Below are positions 36,301 through 47,459 of a DNA stretch of 64,000 bases, in pieces. The translations under genes were made by a program, and so were the position numbers. This DNA comes from Smallanthus sonchifolius (lineage: Eukaryota; Streptophyta; Magnoliopsida; Asterales; Asteraceae). A model generated the notes under the pieces. That model searched no databases and was not told where the DNA came from. It saw only the letters and a program-made list of their open reading frames with translations. How positions within the stretch are numbered: position 1 is the first letter of the stretch; the number at the start of each line of letters is the position of its first letter. The stretch lies in contig CM042023.1 in assembly GCA_023525975.1 (NCBI GenBank), positions 868,001 to 932,000 on the forward strand, given 5' to 3'.

Positions 36301-37092
36301 AAAATTAGAATTGATGAGCTTAAGATTTAGAGGAAAGGGGGAATGCATACCGGTTCTGCAACTCACCTTGCGGGGCCTGTCGTGACAGAAACACCGGAAC
36401 TGGAAAGCTGTCATATTAAATCCACATCTCCCACCACTCCACTCACAGACGCCACAATCCGCCGCGCGCCACTGCACTGTAAACTCCCTCCTCATCACCT
36501 CTTCATAATTTCCACCGTCCACCACCATATTCCGCCCTTCTTCATCCTGCGATCCCACCGGCACGGACACTGCATCACCACAACGTTCCATTCCCATTCC
36601 CAAATTTGTGTCATTCCTAAGCATAACTAACTGATCGATAGCTGGATTGCAAGAGGCAATCCTATACCTAGTCAGATCACCCGTCAGTATTTTAGTGCAA
36701 TTCCTAAGAAAAACCAGCTCTGTAGTTGAATTGTTGTCAATCGTAAACCGGTTAGGTTCAAGTGTTAAGTTTCTGACTTCGGTGAGGCAATTAGTGACAT
36801 CTTGGACATTTACCAACCACATAGATCTTTGGTCATAGTCAATCTGCTTAACTAAGTAGTCGTTTTCGGATATCCGAATAACTGAGGAGCCGTTGGAGCA
36901 CCTGAGCTCAAAACCAGGGTAACCACACGACGGGTCCTGTAAACCATTGATGAAAAACGGATAGCTTATATGCATACCATCTTCACAGGTTTTGGGGACA
37001 CAGGCTTCATACCATGGATCCAAACAAAATGATTTCTTAAAGAAAACGATTATACATAGGTTTAGGGTTGCTAATACTGTATGTTTTTTCAT
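33353..37092 (-). CDS. LRK10L-type receptor kinase (GUB_WAK ectodomain), gene 1, 3 exons
   Basis: Exons are 37092-36351, a 30-nt mini-exon at 34554-34525, and 34434-33353, all joined in phase 1, giving 617 aa. Residues 1-24 form a signal peptide. The GUB_WAK galacturonan-binding region (C...FSYPF-like ISYPFFI, CGYPGFELRC) and a WAK-associated C-terminal region (CGVCEWSGGRCG, CFCHD, KVSC) follow. The mini-exon encodes a short basic juxtamembrane piece, then a transmembrane helix (~259-277). The kinase has Gly loop GQGGFG (322-327), VAVK, HFDIKPHN, DFG and APE. HFD lacks the Arg, so it is a non-RD kinase, a type common in immune receptors. It is plasma-membrane located and probably senses the cell wall or pathogens (inference). 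Intron 1 (1.8 kb) holds a SINE and repeats. Confidence 0.9.
35436..35530 (-). mobile_element. tRNA-derived SINE in intron 1 of LRK10L gene 1
   Basis: On the minus strand box A (CGGCTTAGTGG, 35511-35501) and box B (GGGTTCAAGTCC, 35458-35447) are spaced as in tRNA genes, but there is no full cloverleaf. It is read as a SINE head. Confidence 0.55.
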
Positions 37093-38211
37093 TTAGGAAT
37101 AAAGAGAATGGAAGATGATCTGATGCAGTTTGTCGATGGAGATAAACAGATTTATTTGGCTGTAAAGAGACCAACTTGAGGTTTGACTTGGTGCCTTCTT
37201 TGGACATTGAATATGTTTGAATAATAGGAAGAACGATAACTTGTGCTGCAAATGGAGTGAGAATAGTCTTTGGTAAGAAAAGTCCACCATAAATACGGAA
37301 GAACACTTTGAGCACCCACAATGGTGGATGCTATTCACAAACCAAACGCGTCATATCAGCTACCATCTCAGATTTTCACTCATTCTTTAAAAACCATTTT
37401 TTTCTAACTATACATCCAATTTCAAACACCCCTATATTTTCATATCATCACTTGCTTTTACATTTATATTCTATCTGAACTGGGGACGACATAGTTGGCC
37501 AAAGACCTGATCAAATGCCCAATTTCACTCTTCATCCGTCCAAATCAATGGTTCATCAGCTGGACGGGAAGGGTTTGCAGGCTGTATCGGAGGCGAAGAG
37601 TTTGCTGGAAATGGATACCCTCCAGCCATATTTAAGAAGTAAAAAATATAAACTTTGGAGTGAAAATGAGTGTTGGAATACGTTGGATTTATATCCAGTA
37701 GAATATAACCGTTAGAATATAGCCGTTGGAAACTAGCCGTTTGAAAACTAGCCGTTAGAAATTTTAATATATTTAAAAAAAATATATTTTTTATAAAATT
37801 ATATAAACTAAAATTAAAAAACATTTTAATATCATTACATTTAAATTAATATTTTAAATTAAATTAGTTAAAAAACATTTTAAACAATATAAATAAATAT
37901 ATATGTGTGTGTATGGTTTAAAGAACAAAAAAAATTAATATTAAATGGGTTTTAAAAGGGGAGGGCCCACCTGCATGTGTTCGTCTCCGATTGGAATTCC
38001 GAACGTCGTCCTCGTCGAACGCCGCCTCCAACGCGGTGGAAATCCGCTTGCTCCGTCCGGTTTCGCCACATCAGAAGCGGACGAGAAACAAACGACCCCT
38101 GGAGTTGCTCTTATAAGGCAACTTGTTGCTCATGTTACTAAACAAACACACCCTGAAATCTCACTCATAAAGTAGGGTCTGACAAGGGTTTAACGAGGAC
38201 AAACCTGATAA
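37093..38211. other. Upstream region of LRK10L gene 1 with Harbinger-like remnant
   Basis: The presumed promoter is at 37093-37400. From ~37500 to ~38115 the sequence looks like a decayed Harbinger element: a short minus-strand reading frame MAGGYPFPANSS, repeated AGCCGTT blocks near 37700-37760, and an end reading CTCCAGGGGTCGTTTG (minus, AGAGCAACTCC start) at ~38114. I found no clean second TIR. Confidence 0.4.
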
Positions 38212-38648
38212 TCTATACTATATAATAAATAAAGGTTTTTACATGTCACATGTCGCCTTCATATTCATTCTCATCATTTTTTTCCCGCCTCTCTCTCCTA
38301 TTTAATGCACTTCTATTAATAATAATATATATTTAAAGAAAAAATATCATTTATACTAATAAAACATATTTATTTAAAATTATCTCTTATCATAAGAAAC
38401 TTTAAAATTTAATTATATAACTTTATTTTTAATCAAATAGTAAATAAAAATCAAATTATATTAAAAAATAGTAATTAATGTATTTTCGAAACCCAATTAT
38501 ATATTAATTTTTACATAATTTGAATTTGTTTTCTATTTTTACTATATGCAATAAATTTTTACACATGTAAAATATATATACATAAAGATTTAAATTTTTT
38601 ATGTATTGATATATTTCATCCCGTGTGTAGACACGGGATCTAACCTAG
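38212..38648 (+). mobile_element. Small non-autonomous Helitron
   Basis: It starts TCTATACTATATAATAAA after A and ends ...ATCTAACCTAG before T. A hairpin (CCCGTGT-GTAG-ACACGGG, 38620-38637) lies exactly 11 nt before the end. These are textbook Helitron termini with A/T insertion. At 437 bp it is AT-rich and non-coding. Its 5' end resembles that of the large Helitron at 28333. Confidence 0.88.
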
Positions 38649-39138
38649 TATTAGAATATAAATGACTGAATATAGTTTTTTATAATAAAAACATAAAACC
38701 CAAAACTAACATGTTTTGCATAAACATATAAAAAAAATTATATAATATAATGGTCTAACTAAATGGACAATTTCATACATTTCAATCTAAACTAAACCTT
38801 TATAATTTAATATATAGCGGACCAAATTTAAAAATATAAAACATTCCAATTTTAGTACTTCAACTATCAACTTTTTTTTAAAACATAATAGTAAAATCCA
38901 ACAACATAATAGTTTTGGCAAAGTTCTCAATTCTCATTCAATTCGGTAAATACAACATGGAGTTAAACCAGGAAACATACAAAATAAGGACAATACTATA
39001 ATTACGGGATTGCGAAAGATAAGGCAAACTATTTCCTTCTTTACAACATATCTATCATAGAGAGAAAGAGAAAGAGAATAGGGGGAAATGCATTCCATCA
39101 GAGACAAGAATATCAAGTATATACAAGTATTATTTATA
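38649..39138. other. Intergenic, nothing supported
   Basis: AT-rich DNA between the small Helitron and the Mutator-like element. No gene or repeat boundary stands out. Confidence 0.5.
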
Positions 39139-39147
39139 TTAATACAA

Positions 39148-40391
39148 GACAAAATTACAGAATACATCGTTTACGTTTGTCTCTACTTTCATGTTACATC
39201 CTTAACGTTTAAAAATCACACTAGACATACTTTATGTTTCATTTTTATTTCAACTTTCATTCTTTACCACTAACCCGGTTAGTTTTTTAGGTTAAGTAAT
39301 AGCATGTGATGGTATTTTACAATTAAAAACAAGTCAAGGGAGGTATTGTGTAAATAACTCCAAAATAGAGGCTTTCACTTCATCTTCATCCTCCATATAA
39401 AAAAAAAAAATCAAGAGCTAATACCTATAAACACCAAATTATGGATAAAACTTATTTAATTAACACATAATCAATGAGCAAAAGCATTCATATTAAATTC
39501 AATATCAAATTTCTCCAATTCAGTATAAACCTCACATCAGCTGGATTATTAGAAACAGAATTCATGTTCCTAATCATGTTTTTAAACAAATAAATTCTAT
39601 ACAGACCACACAATTATGAGTGAGGCACGTTAACCACACATCCTCCGCCATTTTTACACTTGTTAGCGACATTTTTTATCACCGTTTCTCCCCCTACGAA
39701 ATCCTCCGGTGACCTATTTCGCCGTATGAAGGTGATGTGTTGATGGTCGGAAAAAATTAGGTCCGATAGGAGCGAAAGAAGGTTAGAACAGGGACGGTTA
39801 GAGGTTTCGGCGATGAGTCTAGGGAACACGGCTTTTTCGTGAAGAGATTGTGATGCGCTGTAGGTGGTTGTAGATCGTTACGGTGTAGCTATTAACAGAC
39901 CCCGTTAGTTTCATCGTTTCTGTATGAGTTAATTTGGGGGTGTTTGCTAGTTGCTACACATCATAGAGCATTTTGTAAAGGTGTTTTTGGATTGGAATTT
40001 TGTAAAGATGGCGACGGTGCACGAATCGGCTGCGGACACGAGCATGGTGGAGCTATCGAACGTAATTTCGGAGATGATTAGGGAAGATGATGAAGGAGTG
40101 AATGATAGTGATGGGAGAGTGGAATTGGCGTTGGAGGAAAAGACAGAGGATGAAGATGGAGTGGAAGCCTCTGTTTTGGAGTTATTTACACAATACCTCC
40201 CTTGAGTTGTTTTCAGTTGTAAAATACCCTCACATGTTATTACTTAACCTAAAAAACTAACTGAGTTAGTAGTAAAGGATGAAAGTTAAAATAAAAAGAA
40301 AACGAAAAGGATGTCTAGTGTGATTTTTAAATGTTAAGGATGTAACCTGAAAGTAGAGACAAACATAAAGGATGTATTCAGTAATTTTGTC
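39148..40391. mobile_element. Mutator-like element with ~250 bp TIRs
   Basis: Long inverted repeats (39148-~39396 and ~40140-40391) start GACAAAATTAC and are flanked by the perfect 9-bp TSD TTAATACAA (39139-39147, 40392-40400), diagnostic of MULEs. There is no transposase. The ~740 bp core contains a + strand frame (39951-40205; from the second Met at 40008, MATVHESAADTSMVELS..., acidic). Its last ~20 codons lie in the right TIR. The core could be a captured gene fragment (Pack-MULE), but I do not recognise it. Confidence 0.88.
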
Positions 40392-40400
40392 TTAATACAA

Positions 40401-41302
40401 GATAGAATATATGTTTGTTTTTGGCCTCCCCAACTTATATGCCAAAAGCATATAAATTCTTTTCTATTTTTTTTTTCAATTTTCTCTTTATTGACCAACA
40501 CAATCAGAACTTTTGATTTTGTGACATTTTCTCCGTTCACGCCTAACCCCTTTCAAACGCCAAATGATCACACATTTTGTAATTTTCTTCCTATTGACCA
40601 ACACAATCAACGCTTTGACTTCCTAACTTTTTACCAAGACTTTTAATCATAAAACGTTCTACCACATATGCCATGACTTTTCTAAAGCAGTTCCATACCT
40701 TCGAACAGTGGACAAGAATATGATCGGTATCTTCGGGAAGTGCTGTAGCTTGGTGGTATGAAGGTGTGATGGAAAGTTGTCCCTTCCAGAGATTGTGGGT
40801 TCAAGTCCCGTTGTGAAGTAGATTATTGGGTGTGAGTTAGTTGTTCATTGTTTGGATCCTAGCTATATGCATCTAGAAGCTTGAGATACATATATTTAGG
40901 AGCCAATGACCCCAAATTAACTAAGAGAGTATCAACCAAATAATGTAACAAACTCTAACTGACCCTTCAAATGGTTGACTTTGATATATCAACCCACATC
41001 GCATGATTCATAGGAAAAAAAAACTATTCATACGCCTAAAAAGATAGTCCACAAACCACTCATATAAGTGGTTTGTGCTTAACAACTCTTAACCATGCAA
41101 TCTACCCATTTGTGACATATCTGTGTCAATGACCTGATTAACTAACCTTGGTATGTAATACTTAGAAGAATTGTAGTATTAGCTAGCTTGTATATGCACA
41201 CATGCTTTCAATAGTCATTAGGAATTAACTAACATAGAAACATCATAAAGTGCCAGTAGTAAACAATAAGAATGCAACTGTAATTGATAGATCAACTGAT
41301 CT
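40401..41302. other. Intergenic with one SINE
   Basis: Contains the SINE at 40740-40830. The rest is AT-rich 3' flank of LRK10L gene 2. Confidence 0.5.
40740..40830 (+). mobile_element. tRNA-derived SINE
   Basis: Box A TAGCTTGGTGG (40746-40756) and box B GGGTTCAAGTCCC (40797-40809) are correctly spaced, with no cloverleaf acceptor stem. A SINE head is the best reading. Confidence 0.55.
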
Positions 41303-42410
41303 TTATGGTGACCACATATATGGTTTTGGAGGGATTTCCAACAACTCTAAGCCCCCTTCTAACATTTCCAACACCTTGGTGATTGCTGGACGGTTCAAGG
41401 GGTTAGTTTGTATGCACCATAAACCCACAATAATCATCTTCATTGCCATCTCGTTTTCTTCATCGCTTACAATCCCATGCAGTCCAAGTTGTTCTTCTTC
41501 TAATTCAACTTTCTTATATATCCAATGAGGAAAGTATATTTCACTTGTATGATCTACTTCAATCTCAACATTTCTCCTCCCTCCGACCATTTCTAGGATC
41601 ATCATTCCATAACTATAAACATCTGATTTGTGGGAGACCTGATCGAAACTCCTAGAAAATAATTCAGGAGCAATGTACCCTGGTGTTCCTCTCATACATG
41701 ACATGGATATCATGCTTCTTTTCTCAAGGAATAGCTTTGCCAGCCCGAAGTCGGATATCTTTGGACAAAAATCTTGATCCAAAAGAATATTATGGGGCTT
41801 TATGTCAAAATGTAAGATCCGTGTGTTAAAACCCCTATGTAAGTATTCTAAACCTCTAGCAATCCCGATGGCAATCTGGTGCAACTTTTCCCACCCAATT
41901 TGACCAATATTCAAAGAGCCTCGACCATATATGAACTTCTCAAGAGATCCATTAGGCATGAATTCATAGATCAAAGCTCTTTGACGACCCTCTAAACAAA
42001 ATCCCACAAGATTGACAATATCAACATGGGAAGTCCTTCCCACACTAGCAACTTCATTAATGAAGTCTTCACCATTACCTTTTGATTCACTTAAAACCTT
42101 CATTGCCTCTAAATCTCCATTGCTTAATGATCCTTTGTACACAGATCTGAAGCCGCCTTGGCCTAGTTTGACTTCAAAGGATTTTGTAATTTTCTGGACT
42201 TGTGAATAAGAGTACCTTTTTGGAGCGAGGAATTCATTATTATCTAGGAAAATTTCAGCATTGACATTGTACTTCGCCTTTTTCTCCGTATATATTTCTT
42301 TTTTAAGCATACTATGATGATTAATAATGTCACAGCTCCTACACAGAGAGTTGCAACACCTACACTGAGCTCTGTAACATTAAGTAGATGTAAGTTGATT
42401 AATAAGTTTA

Positions 42411-43924
42411 TGTTACGATTATTTTCTTTATTTTTGGTTTGATATTTGTCTTGTCTTTTATTATTAGTTGAGGGTGTCTAGTGTAACTTGCAATTCTATT
42501 TATGTTGGTTATTACGTATGATTAATGACAAGTTTTGAGCATTTGAATTCTTCTTCTTTTCCAAGTTATTCTTTCTCTAGTTTAACCCTATCAAGGGTAT
42601 CAGAGCCGTTCCGATCTCCGGTCGGAATTACTCTCGTCCTCATGACGAACACTCGCAACCAAGATGTTGACAACACCCTCAAGAATCACGATAAGGTGAT
42701 CGCAGAGATCCAAGCAACGCTATCGTTGCTAATGAAACAACAGGAACAGTCAACCAAACAACAAGAAGAGATCTTGAAGGCGGTGCAGGGTAAATCAGGC
42801 CAGGGCAGCAACGGTGGGGTTAGCTTGGGTTCTTCGTTCTCTTTCGGCGATGCAGACTCGAAGGGTACCCGGCCCATGCGGATCGGGAAGATTGAATTTC
42901 CAAGGTTCTCGGGTGAAGACGTGGAGGCTTGGGTTTACCGTTGCGAACACTTTTTCGCGATTGATGAGACTCCCGTGGAGATGAAACTTAGGTACGCTGT
43001 TATTCATTTGGAAGGGGAGGCGATCCAATGGCACAGGGCTTTCATGCGCACACGCGGGGCTACCGTATCTGAAATCTCATGGGAAGACTATGTGCGAGCT
43101 ATCTCGACCCGTTTTTCTAATGCTATGTTTGAGGATCCCTTGGAAGAGATGGCTTCCCTCAACCAGACGGGATCACTTCATGATCTCAATATTGCTTTTG
43201 ATTCACTATTGAATAAGGTAACATTGAGTGAAACCCAAGCTGTTAGCCTTTATCTTAAGGCCCTTAAGCCGGACATTAGGGGGCCGGTTAAGATGTTTAA
43301 ACCGCGCACCTTGCATGAGGCATATGGGTTAGCACGAATTCAAGACATCAATGACAAGAATTTAATGGGGGCGATGTCCACCAAGGGCAACTCTCAAGCA
43401 GGGAACGAAACAACAAGAATTACCCCTCCGGTTAACGCTTCAAAACTTCCTTTGTTGCCAAGTTCAACAACCGGAGCCACCGAGACATCGACTTTTAAAC
43501 CAGGAACTCTTAGCTCGAGGCGGTTGACGAGTGAGGAACTCGAGTTGAAAAGGTCAAAAGGTGACTGTTTTTGGTGTACCGAAAGGTTCGTTCCAGGCCA
43601 TAAGTGTAAGAAAAAACAACTTTACATACTTCAAGTGGAAGATGATGAAAAACAAGCAACCGAGGGGTTTGTTGCAGAGGATGAAGGCAAGGTTCTTTGA
43701 ATCACTTTTTGAGGACAAAAAATCGGTTAAGTGGGGAGTATTGTTACGATTATTTTCTTTATTTTTGGTTTGATATTTGTCTTGTCTTTTATTATTAGTT
43801 GAGGGTGCCTAGTGTAACTTGCAATTCTATTTATGTTGGTTATTACGTATGATTAATGAAAAGTTTTGAGCATTTGAATTCTTCTTCTCCTCCAAGTTAT
43901 TCTTTCTCTAGTTTAACCCTATTA
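42411..43924 (+). mobile_element. Gag-only LTR retrotransposon (TR-GAG type), complete
   Basis: Two 183-bp LTRs (42411-42593, 43742-43924) start TGTTACG, end ...CCCTATCA and ...CCCTATTA, and differ at only a few sites. The 5-bp TSD GTTTA flanks both sides (42406-42410, 43925-43929). A PBS (GGGTATCAGAGCC, iMet type) follows LTR 1 and a purine tract (AAGTGGGGAG) precedes LTR 2. The only gene is gag, with no protease, RT or integrase, so it must be mobilised in trans. It lies antisense in intron 2 of LRK10L gene 2. Confidence 0.92.
42642..43700 (+). CDS. Ty3-type Gag protein of the TR-GAG element (352 aa)
   Basis: The start chosen is the first Met after the PBS (MTNTRNQD), although the frame stays open back into the LTR to 42525. 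There is an N-terminal coiled-coil-like segment with poly-Gln/Glu character (KQQEQSTKQQEEI), then the retrotransposon gag core (KIEFPRFSGEDVEAWVYRCE, LEGEAIQWH, ARIQD) and a degenerate zinc knuckle CFWCTERFVPGHKC near the C-terminus. The frame is fully open, suggesting a recent insertion or selection for Gag. The role is particle assembly and RNA packaging; partners would come from an autonomous relative. Confidence 0.9.
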   Translation: MTNTRNQDVDNTLKNHDKVIAEIQATLSLLMKQQEQSTKQQEEILKAVQGKSGQGSNGGVSLGSSFSFGDADSKGTRPMRIGKIEFPRFSGEDVEAWVYRCEHFFAIDETPVEMKLRYAVIHLEGEAIQWHRAFMRTRGATVSEISWEDYVRAISTRFSNAMFEDPLEEMASLNQTGSLHDLNIAFDSLLNKVTLSETQAVSLYLKALKPDIRGPVKMFKPRTLHEAYGLARIQDINDKNLMGAMSTKGNSQAGNETTRITPPVNASKLPLLPSSTTGATETSTFKPGTLSSRRLTSEELELKRSKGDCFWCTERFVPGHKCKKKQLYILQVEDDEKQATEGFVAEDEGKVL

Positions 43925-43929
43925 GTTTA

Positions 43930-44659
43930 TTATTCATAGTCAAAGAGGGTCAAAAGAGTCTCTAAACAGTAAACGAGGCTTGGGTTTGTTTTTTGTGATT
44001 CTTGTTTGTTTGTTTCGGGATGAATCTGTTACTTCAAGTCTTCAACCCAATACTATAACTGTTCGCATGTTTCCGCCAAATTAACATTAGCTTTTTTTTA
44101 TTTGTTCAATATATAGAAATATATAGAGTTAAATGTTGAAAAACTTAGTCTTTTGATTTTTGTGTGTTCAAGTCTTCAACCCAACCTCTTTTAATATGTT
44201 GATTTATGTTGGGAAGTCTCGAAAAGAGAGATTGGGTTGAGTGGTGAGATTGATCTGCAGAGAGGGATCAAAGAAATGGAAAGCACAAGGTGTAAGATCT
44301 GTCGATTTAGTCGCGTGTGTGGCATCGTCCGGAGGTAGGTCACAAGCGAGGGAGGTTGGGATTTTTTTTAACTTTTTTGTTTTTCTCAGTAAAAAGTGTA
44401 ATAGTCATATACTAAAACTTAATAATTTTTTTAACGCCACATGTTATAGCGAGTGAGTAGGTAGTACCGTGAGGAAAACAAAAATCGCAAACAGGACCAT
44501 CCGTGTATTTTACTCATATTAAAAGTGTCCGAGTCTTTAATTGATCGTGTTTATATACATACATACATACATACAAACAGTATATATACATATGCATATA
44601 CACACACATTAAATATGGCCTGTGTAGTAATAATACGTACGATTGAAGAGGTAATTTAC
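43930..44659 (-). other. Rest of LRK10L gene 2 intron 2
   Basis: Intronic sequence with a (TACA)n-type microsatellite near 44555-44610. A 71-codon + strand frame at 44241 is not recognisable. Confidence 0.5.
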
Positions 44660-45629
44660 CTAGGATCAGTGCCCGTTTTTTCACTAGTTTACCTGCAGTA
44701 ATCAAACAACAAAAGATAAGTTATATATAGGACAGTAAATTTATTCAACGTTTATGTTGGCATATCTGGTGTACCAGGAATAAGGAGAAATAAAGAGGAA
44801 AAGGAAAAAAGAAGCTCTAAATACCCTTTTTGGCATCTGAACACTGAAAATCCTCATGGTTGGGATGACAGTGGCCTTTTTCGTAACACTGATCATAACA
44901 AGAAGGTGACCAGAAACTAACTGAAAACTGAGAAGCGAGAAGGGAAAATATATCGTTGTAATTAGGTACATGGCCATTTACCGTTTGCACTCTCCCCGGC
45001 AGCTGTATTACTTGACAGCCATGTGGGAGATCACGTGGAACTGATGTAGAGCTGATGGGATGCATATAGTAGAAATTGTGATCTTTGCATCTGTTGTAGC
45101 TATTATAATTAGATTGGTCAAATTTTGCAGCATAATCGAGATCTTTTGGGCATTTGAAGAGGGCCATGAGGGATGTGATTGAAATGGAAAACAAACGAGG
45201 AGTTGGAGAAGTGAAATTATTCATAAGAGCCTCACAGTTATTTGTGTCTACAAGTTTTTTGCTGTTTTGGATGTTGACCCAAAGACCAGGAGAATCTTTG
45301 CCAGTGATCTTATATGATTGTCCTCCTAATCGAATACTCTCGTTACCCGAAGTACAATTGACCTTGATCAAACCGCATTTAGTATCAGTAGTATTGTAAA
45401 AAGGGAACTTGAAGGGACCAAAATCTGGGCAACTGAAACTTTCAGGGCAGATAGGCTTAGATGTATTGGCATACGTAGCAGAGTGTAGAAGAGGTGGACG
45501 CGATAGAAAAACGGACACAAAAGTGATTATGAGAATCATTTCAAATGTCCGATAGGAGAGGTTTGAAAACTTTATCCCTTGCGTTCTAGTAAGGCTCCGT
45601 TATATACATGAGTGTACGTGCATCACATA

Positions 45630-45695
45630 TGTAGCATAGTGTAGAAGAGGTGGAAACGATAGAAAAACAGATACAAAAGTGATGATAAGAATCAT
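45630..45695 (-). pseudogene. Relic start of an LRK10L exon 1
   Basis: This ~66-bp minus-strand piece encodes MILIITFVSVFLS followed by PPLLHYAT, nearly identical to the first 22 codons of LRK10L gene 2 at 45539. It is a local duplication remnant with no continuation. Confidence 0.8.
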
Positions 45696-46399
45696 TTCAA
45701 CTTACTATGAGTGTACGTTTATATATCTTCTACCTTGATCTATATGTTTTTGCATGAGGTTTTTGGAACGGTTGGCTAAAAGAGTTCTTACATGAATACC
45801 ATTAACAAGCTTTCACATTCACAAACTCAACTTGCCCGTGTTAATACCAAAAAATACGTAGAAATTCCCTCACAATTGTAATATTTTCCACATTCACTAT
45901 CACCATTAGTTGCAAGACTTTGACTCGATCTATATATCCTTAACCCCTTTCAAACTCCGAAAGGACATACTTGGAAAGTTTTATGTTCTTTTTACCAATT
46001 TTACCCCGTGCAATACGTCTCAACTTATCATATGCCAAAGTTAAAGGAATAAGACATCATAGTAAACATCATTTTTAAAGTTTTCAGATTTCACATCACA
46101 CTAGAAGAAAATGTTTTCGGAACACACGTGAAAAAAAAACGTACGGTGGTGGTTAATGTTGGATGAAACCAAAACATCTTGTTCAAACACCACTCTAGAA
46201 GAAGTGAATTTTGGGAATTTAGGGTGAAAATGGAATTTATGCTAAGTGGGGGGTCTTTGGTCATTATGTTCTTGTTTATTCTTCCTTTCGCAACTCTAGT
46301 GAGAGAGAGCGGAGAAATCTAAATGACTAATTTTAAAAAAAATGAAGACTACGGAGTGTCTTACATCATTCAAGGTTTAGAACGGGGTAACTTTACACA
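45696..46399. other. Intergenic upstream of LRK10L gene 2
   Basis: No gene or defined repeat. It may contain promoter sequence of the kinase gene. Confidence 0.5.
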
Positions 46400-46850
46400 A
46401 TAGTAACCAAGTTTCCCAAGTGTTTTATTTAAATCACTCAAAGTTTTTTTGTTCCTCTAAAGTCACTCAACTTTCAGTTGGTGTTCCAATCCTACGTAAT
46501 ATTTTTATAAATGTTTAATTTTTTTAAAATTGAATGAGCTAAATGAAACATATATGAATCTTATTTACTATTTAGCAATTATTTTTTTTTATTCGACTTA
46601 AATATAACAATTTTGAAACTTGTTTATTATTTGGTGATTTTTTTCTTCACTATTGCCTCCTATTTTAAACTAATTGGAATAAAATTTTCACTTATTGGTA
46701 AATAATATTCATATATATTTCATTTGCCTTATTCAATTTTAAAAAATTTAAACATTTATAAAAATATTACATAGGATTGGAACACTTAATGAAAGTTGAG
46801 TGACTTTAGAGTGACAAAAAAACTTTGAGTGACTTAAATGAAAAACTTGA
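46400..46850. mobile_element. Foldback MITE (Mutator-like, ~170-200 bp arms)
   Basis: The left arm (~46413-46580) and the right arm (~46680-46848) are inverted copies, sharing TCACTCAAAGTTTTTTTG, CTAAAGTCACTCAACTTTCA and GTGTTCCAATCCTA blocks. The centre is AT-rich. The exact ends and TSD could not be fixed. The structure fits a Mutator-like MITE. Confidence 0.7.
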
Positions 46851-46951
46851 GATGCACACACAAACATATGTAGATATATATGTAGATCATGTCGAATAAA
46901 ATAAAAAGATAAACTTTATTTAGAAACCTTAGGAAGGATTTTGAAGAGATA

Positions 46952-47418
46952 TGATAACATACCTGGCCCAAGACAGCCTAATAGAGGCCTAGAAGGTCAT
47001 AACGGCTGAAGATGGGCGTAAGGAATCAATTTTGTTGAGAACGGTATAACGCGTCCACCAATAGGATGAGAGAGAAGATAACAAATCCAGGTATAATGGT
47101 GGTCCCCAGGGGCAATCATGATGTTGACAGGTGAACGCACGCATCATGCGAGGGGTATAAATAGCTAAGACGATTCTCTCTCAGGTACGCACAATCCAGC
47201 TCTCTCTCTCTCTCTTTACTCGCCAGAAAACCTTTATCACATTACAGTTACTTATTCTCACGTTGGAGTCAGGTCACGGGGACGCTCCCCTCCCTGTGAC
47301 GAGGCTAATAGTGTTCTGGTTTTGCAGATCGGATTAAGCCATCAGCTAGATCCTTGGAAGTCTGAATCTAGGTGGAAACTACTCCTTTTACTCTATGTGG
47401 AAGGTTTTGGTTTCTTCA
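46952..47418 (+). mobile_element. 5' LTR of a Tat-like gypsy element
   Basis: It begins TGATAACATACCTGG and ends ...TTTCTTCA, followed directly by TTGGTGCCATCC, a PBS of the kind seen in Tat/Athila-type elements. A TATA box (TATAAATA) is at 47156-47163 and a CT run at ~47203-47216 near the expected transcription start. The left edge is inferred. Confidence 0.6.
47156..47163 (+). promoter_or_regulatory. TATA box of the Tat-like LTR
   Basis: TATAAATA lies in a GC-richer context ~265 bp before the LTR end. It is followed by a CT-rich initiator region. Confidence 0.6.
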
Positions 47419-47459
47419 TTGGTGCCATCCATTCACGAACGCCTTTTTGTCTTTATCAC

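Larger units (their letters stand above)
41303..45539 (-). pseudogene. LRK10L-type receptor kinase, gene 2, probably damaged
   Basis: Exon 1 (45539-44825) encodes a signal peptide and a GUB_WAK/WAK-associated ectodomain (CPESFSCPDFGPFKFPFYN...CG, CYEKGHCHPNHEDFQC). The mini-exon is 44692-44660 (33 nt). Exon 3 (42371-41303) encodes a transmembrane segment and kinase. Splice phases match gene 1, but exon 3 is one base out of frame between the transmembrane segment and the kinase, near the A run at ~42298-42303. The glycine loop reads GQGGFRSV (third Gly to Arg) and VAVK reads AMK. The HFDIKPHN, DFG and APE parts are intact. The C-terminus stops early at PYMWSP. Intron 2 carries a gag-only LTR element. 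If the frameshift is a sequencing error it could still be expressed, with a weak kinase. Confidence 0.8.

Noticed and set aside
37093..37338. Minus-strand frames upstream of LRK10L gene 1
   Set aside because: No domain and no splice link to the receptor; most likely promoter or 5' UTR sequence.
44241..44456. 71-codon + frame in the LRK10L gene 2 intron
   Set aside because: No recognisable domain and no supporting context.
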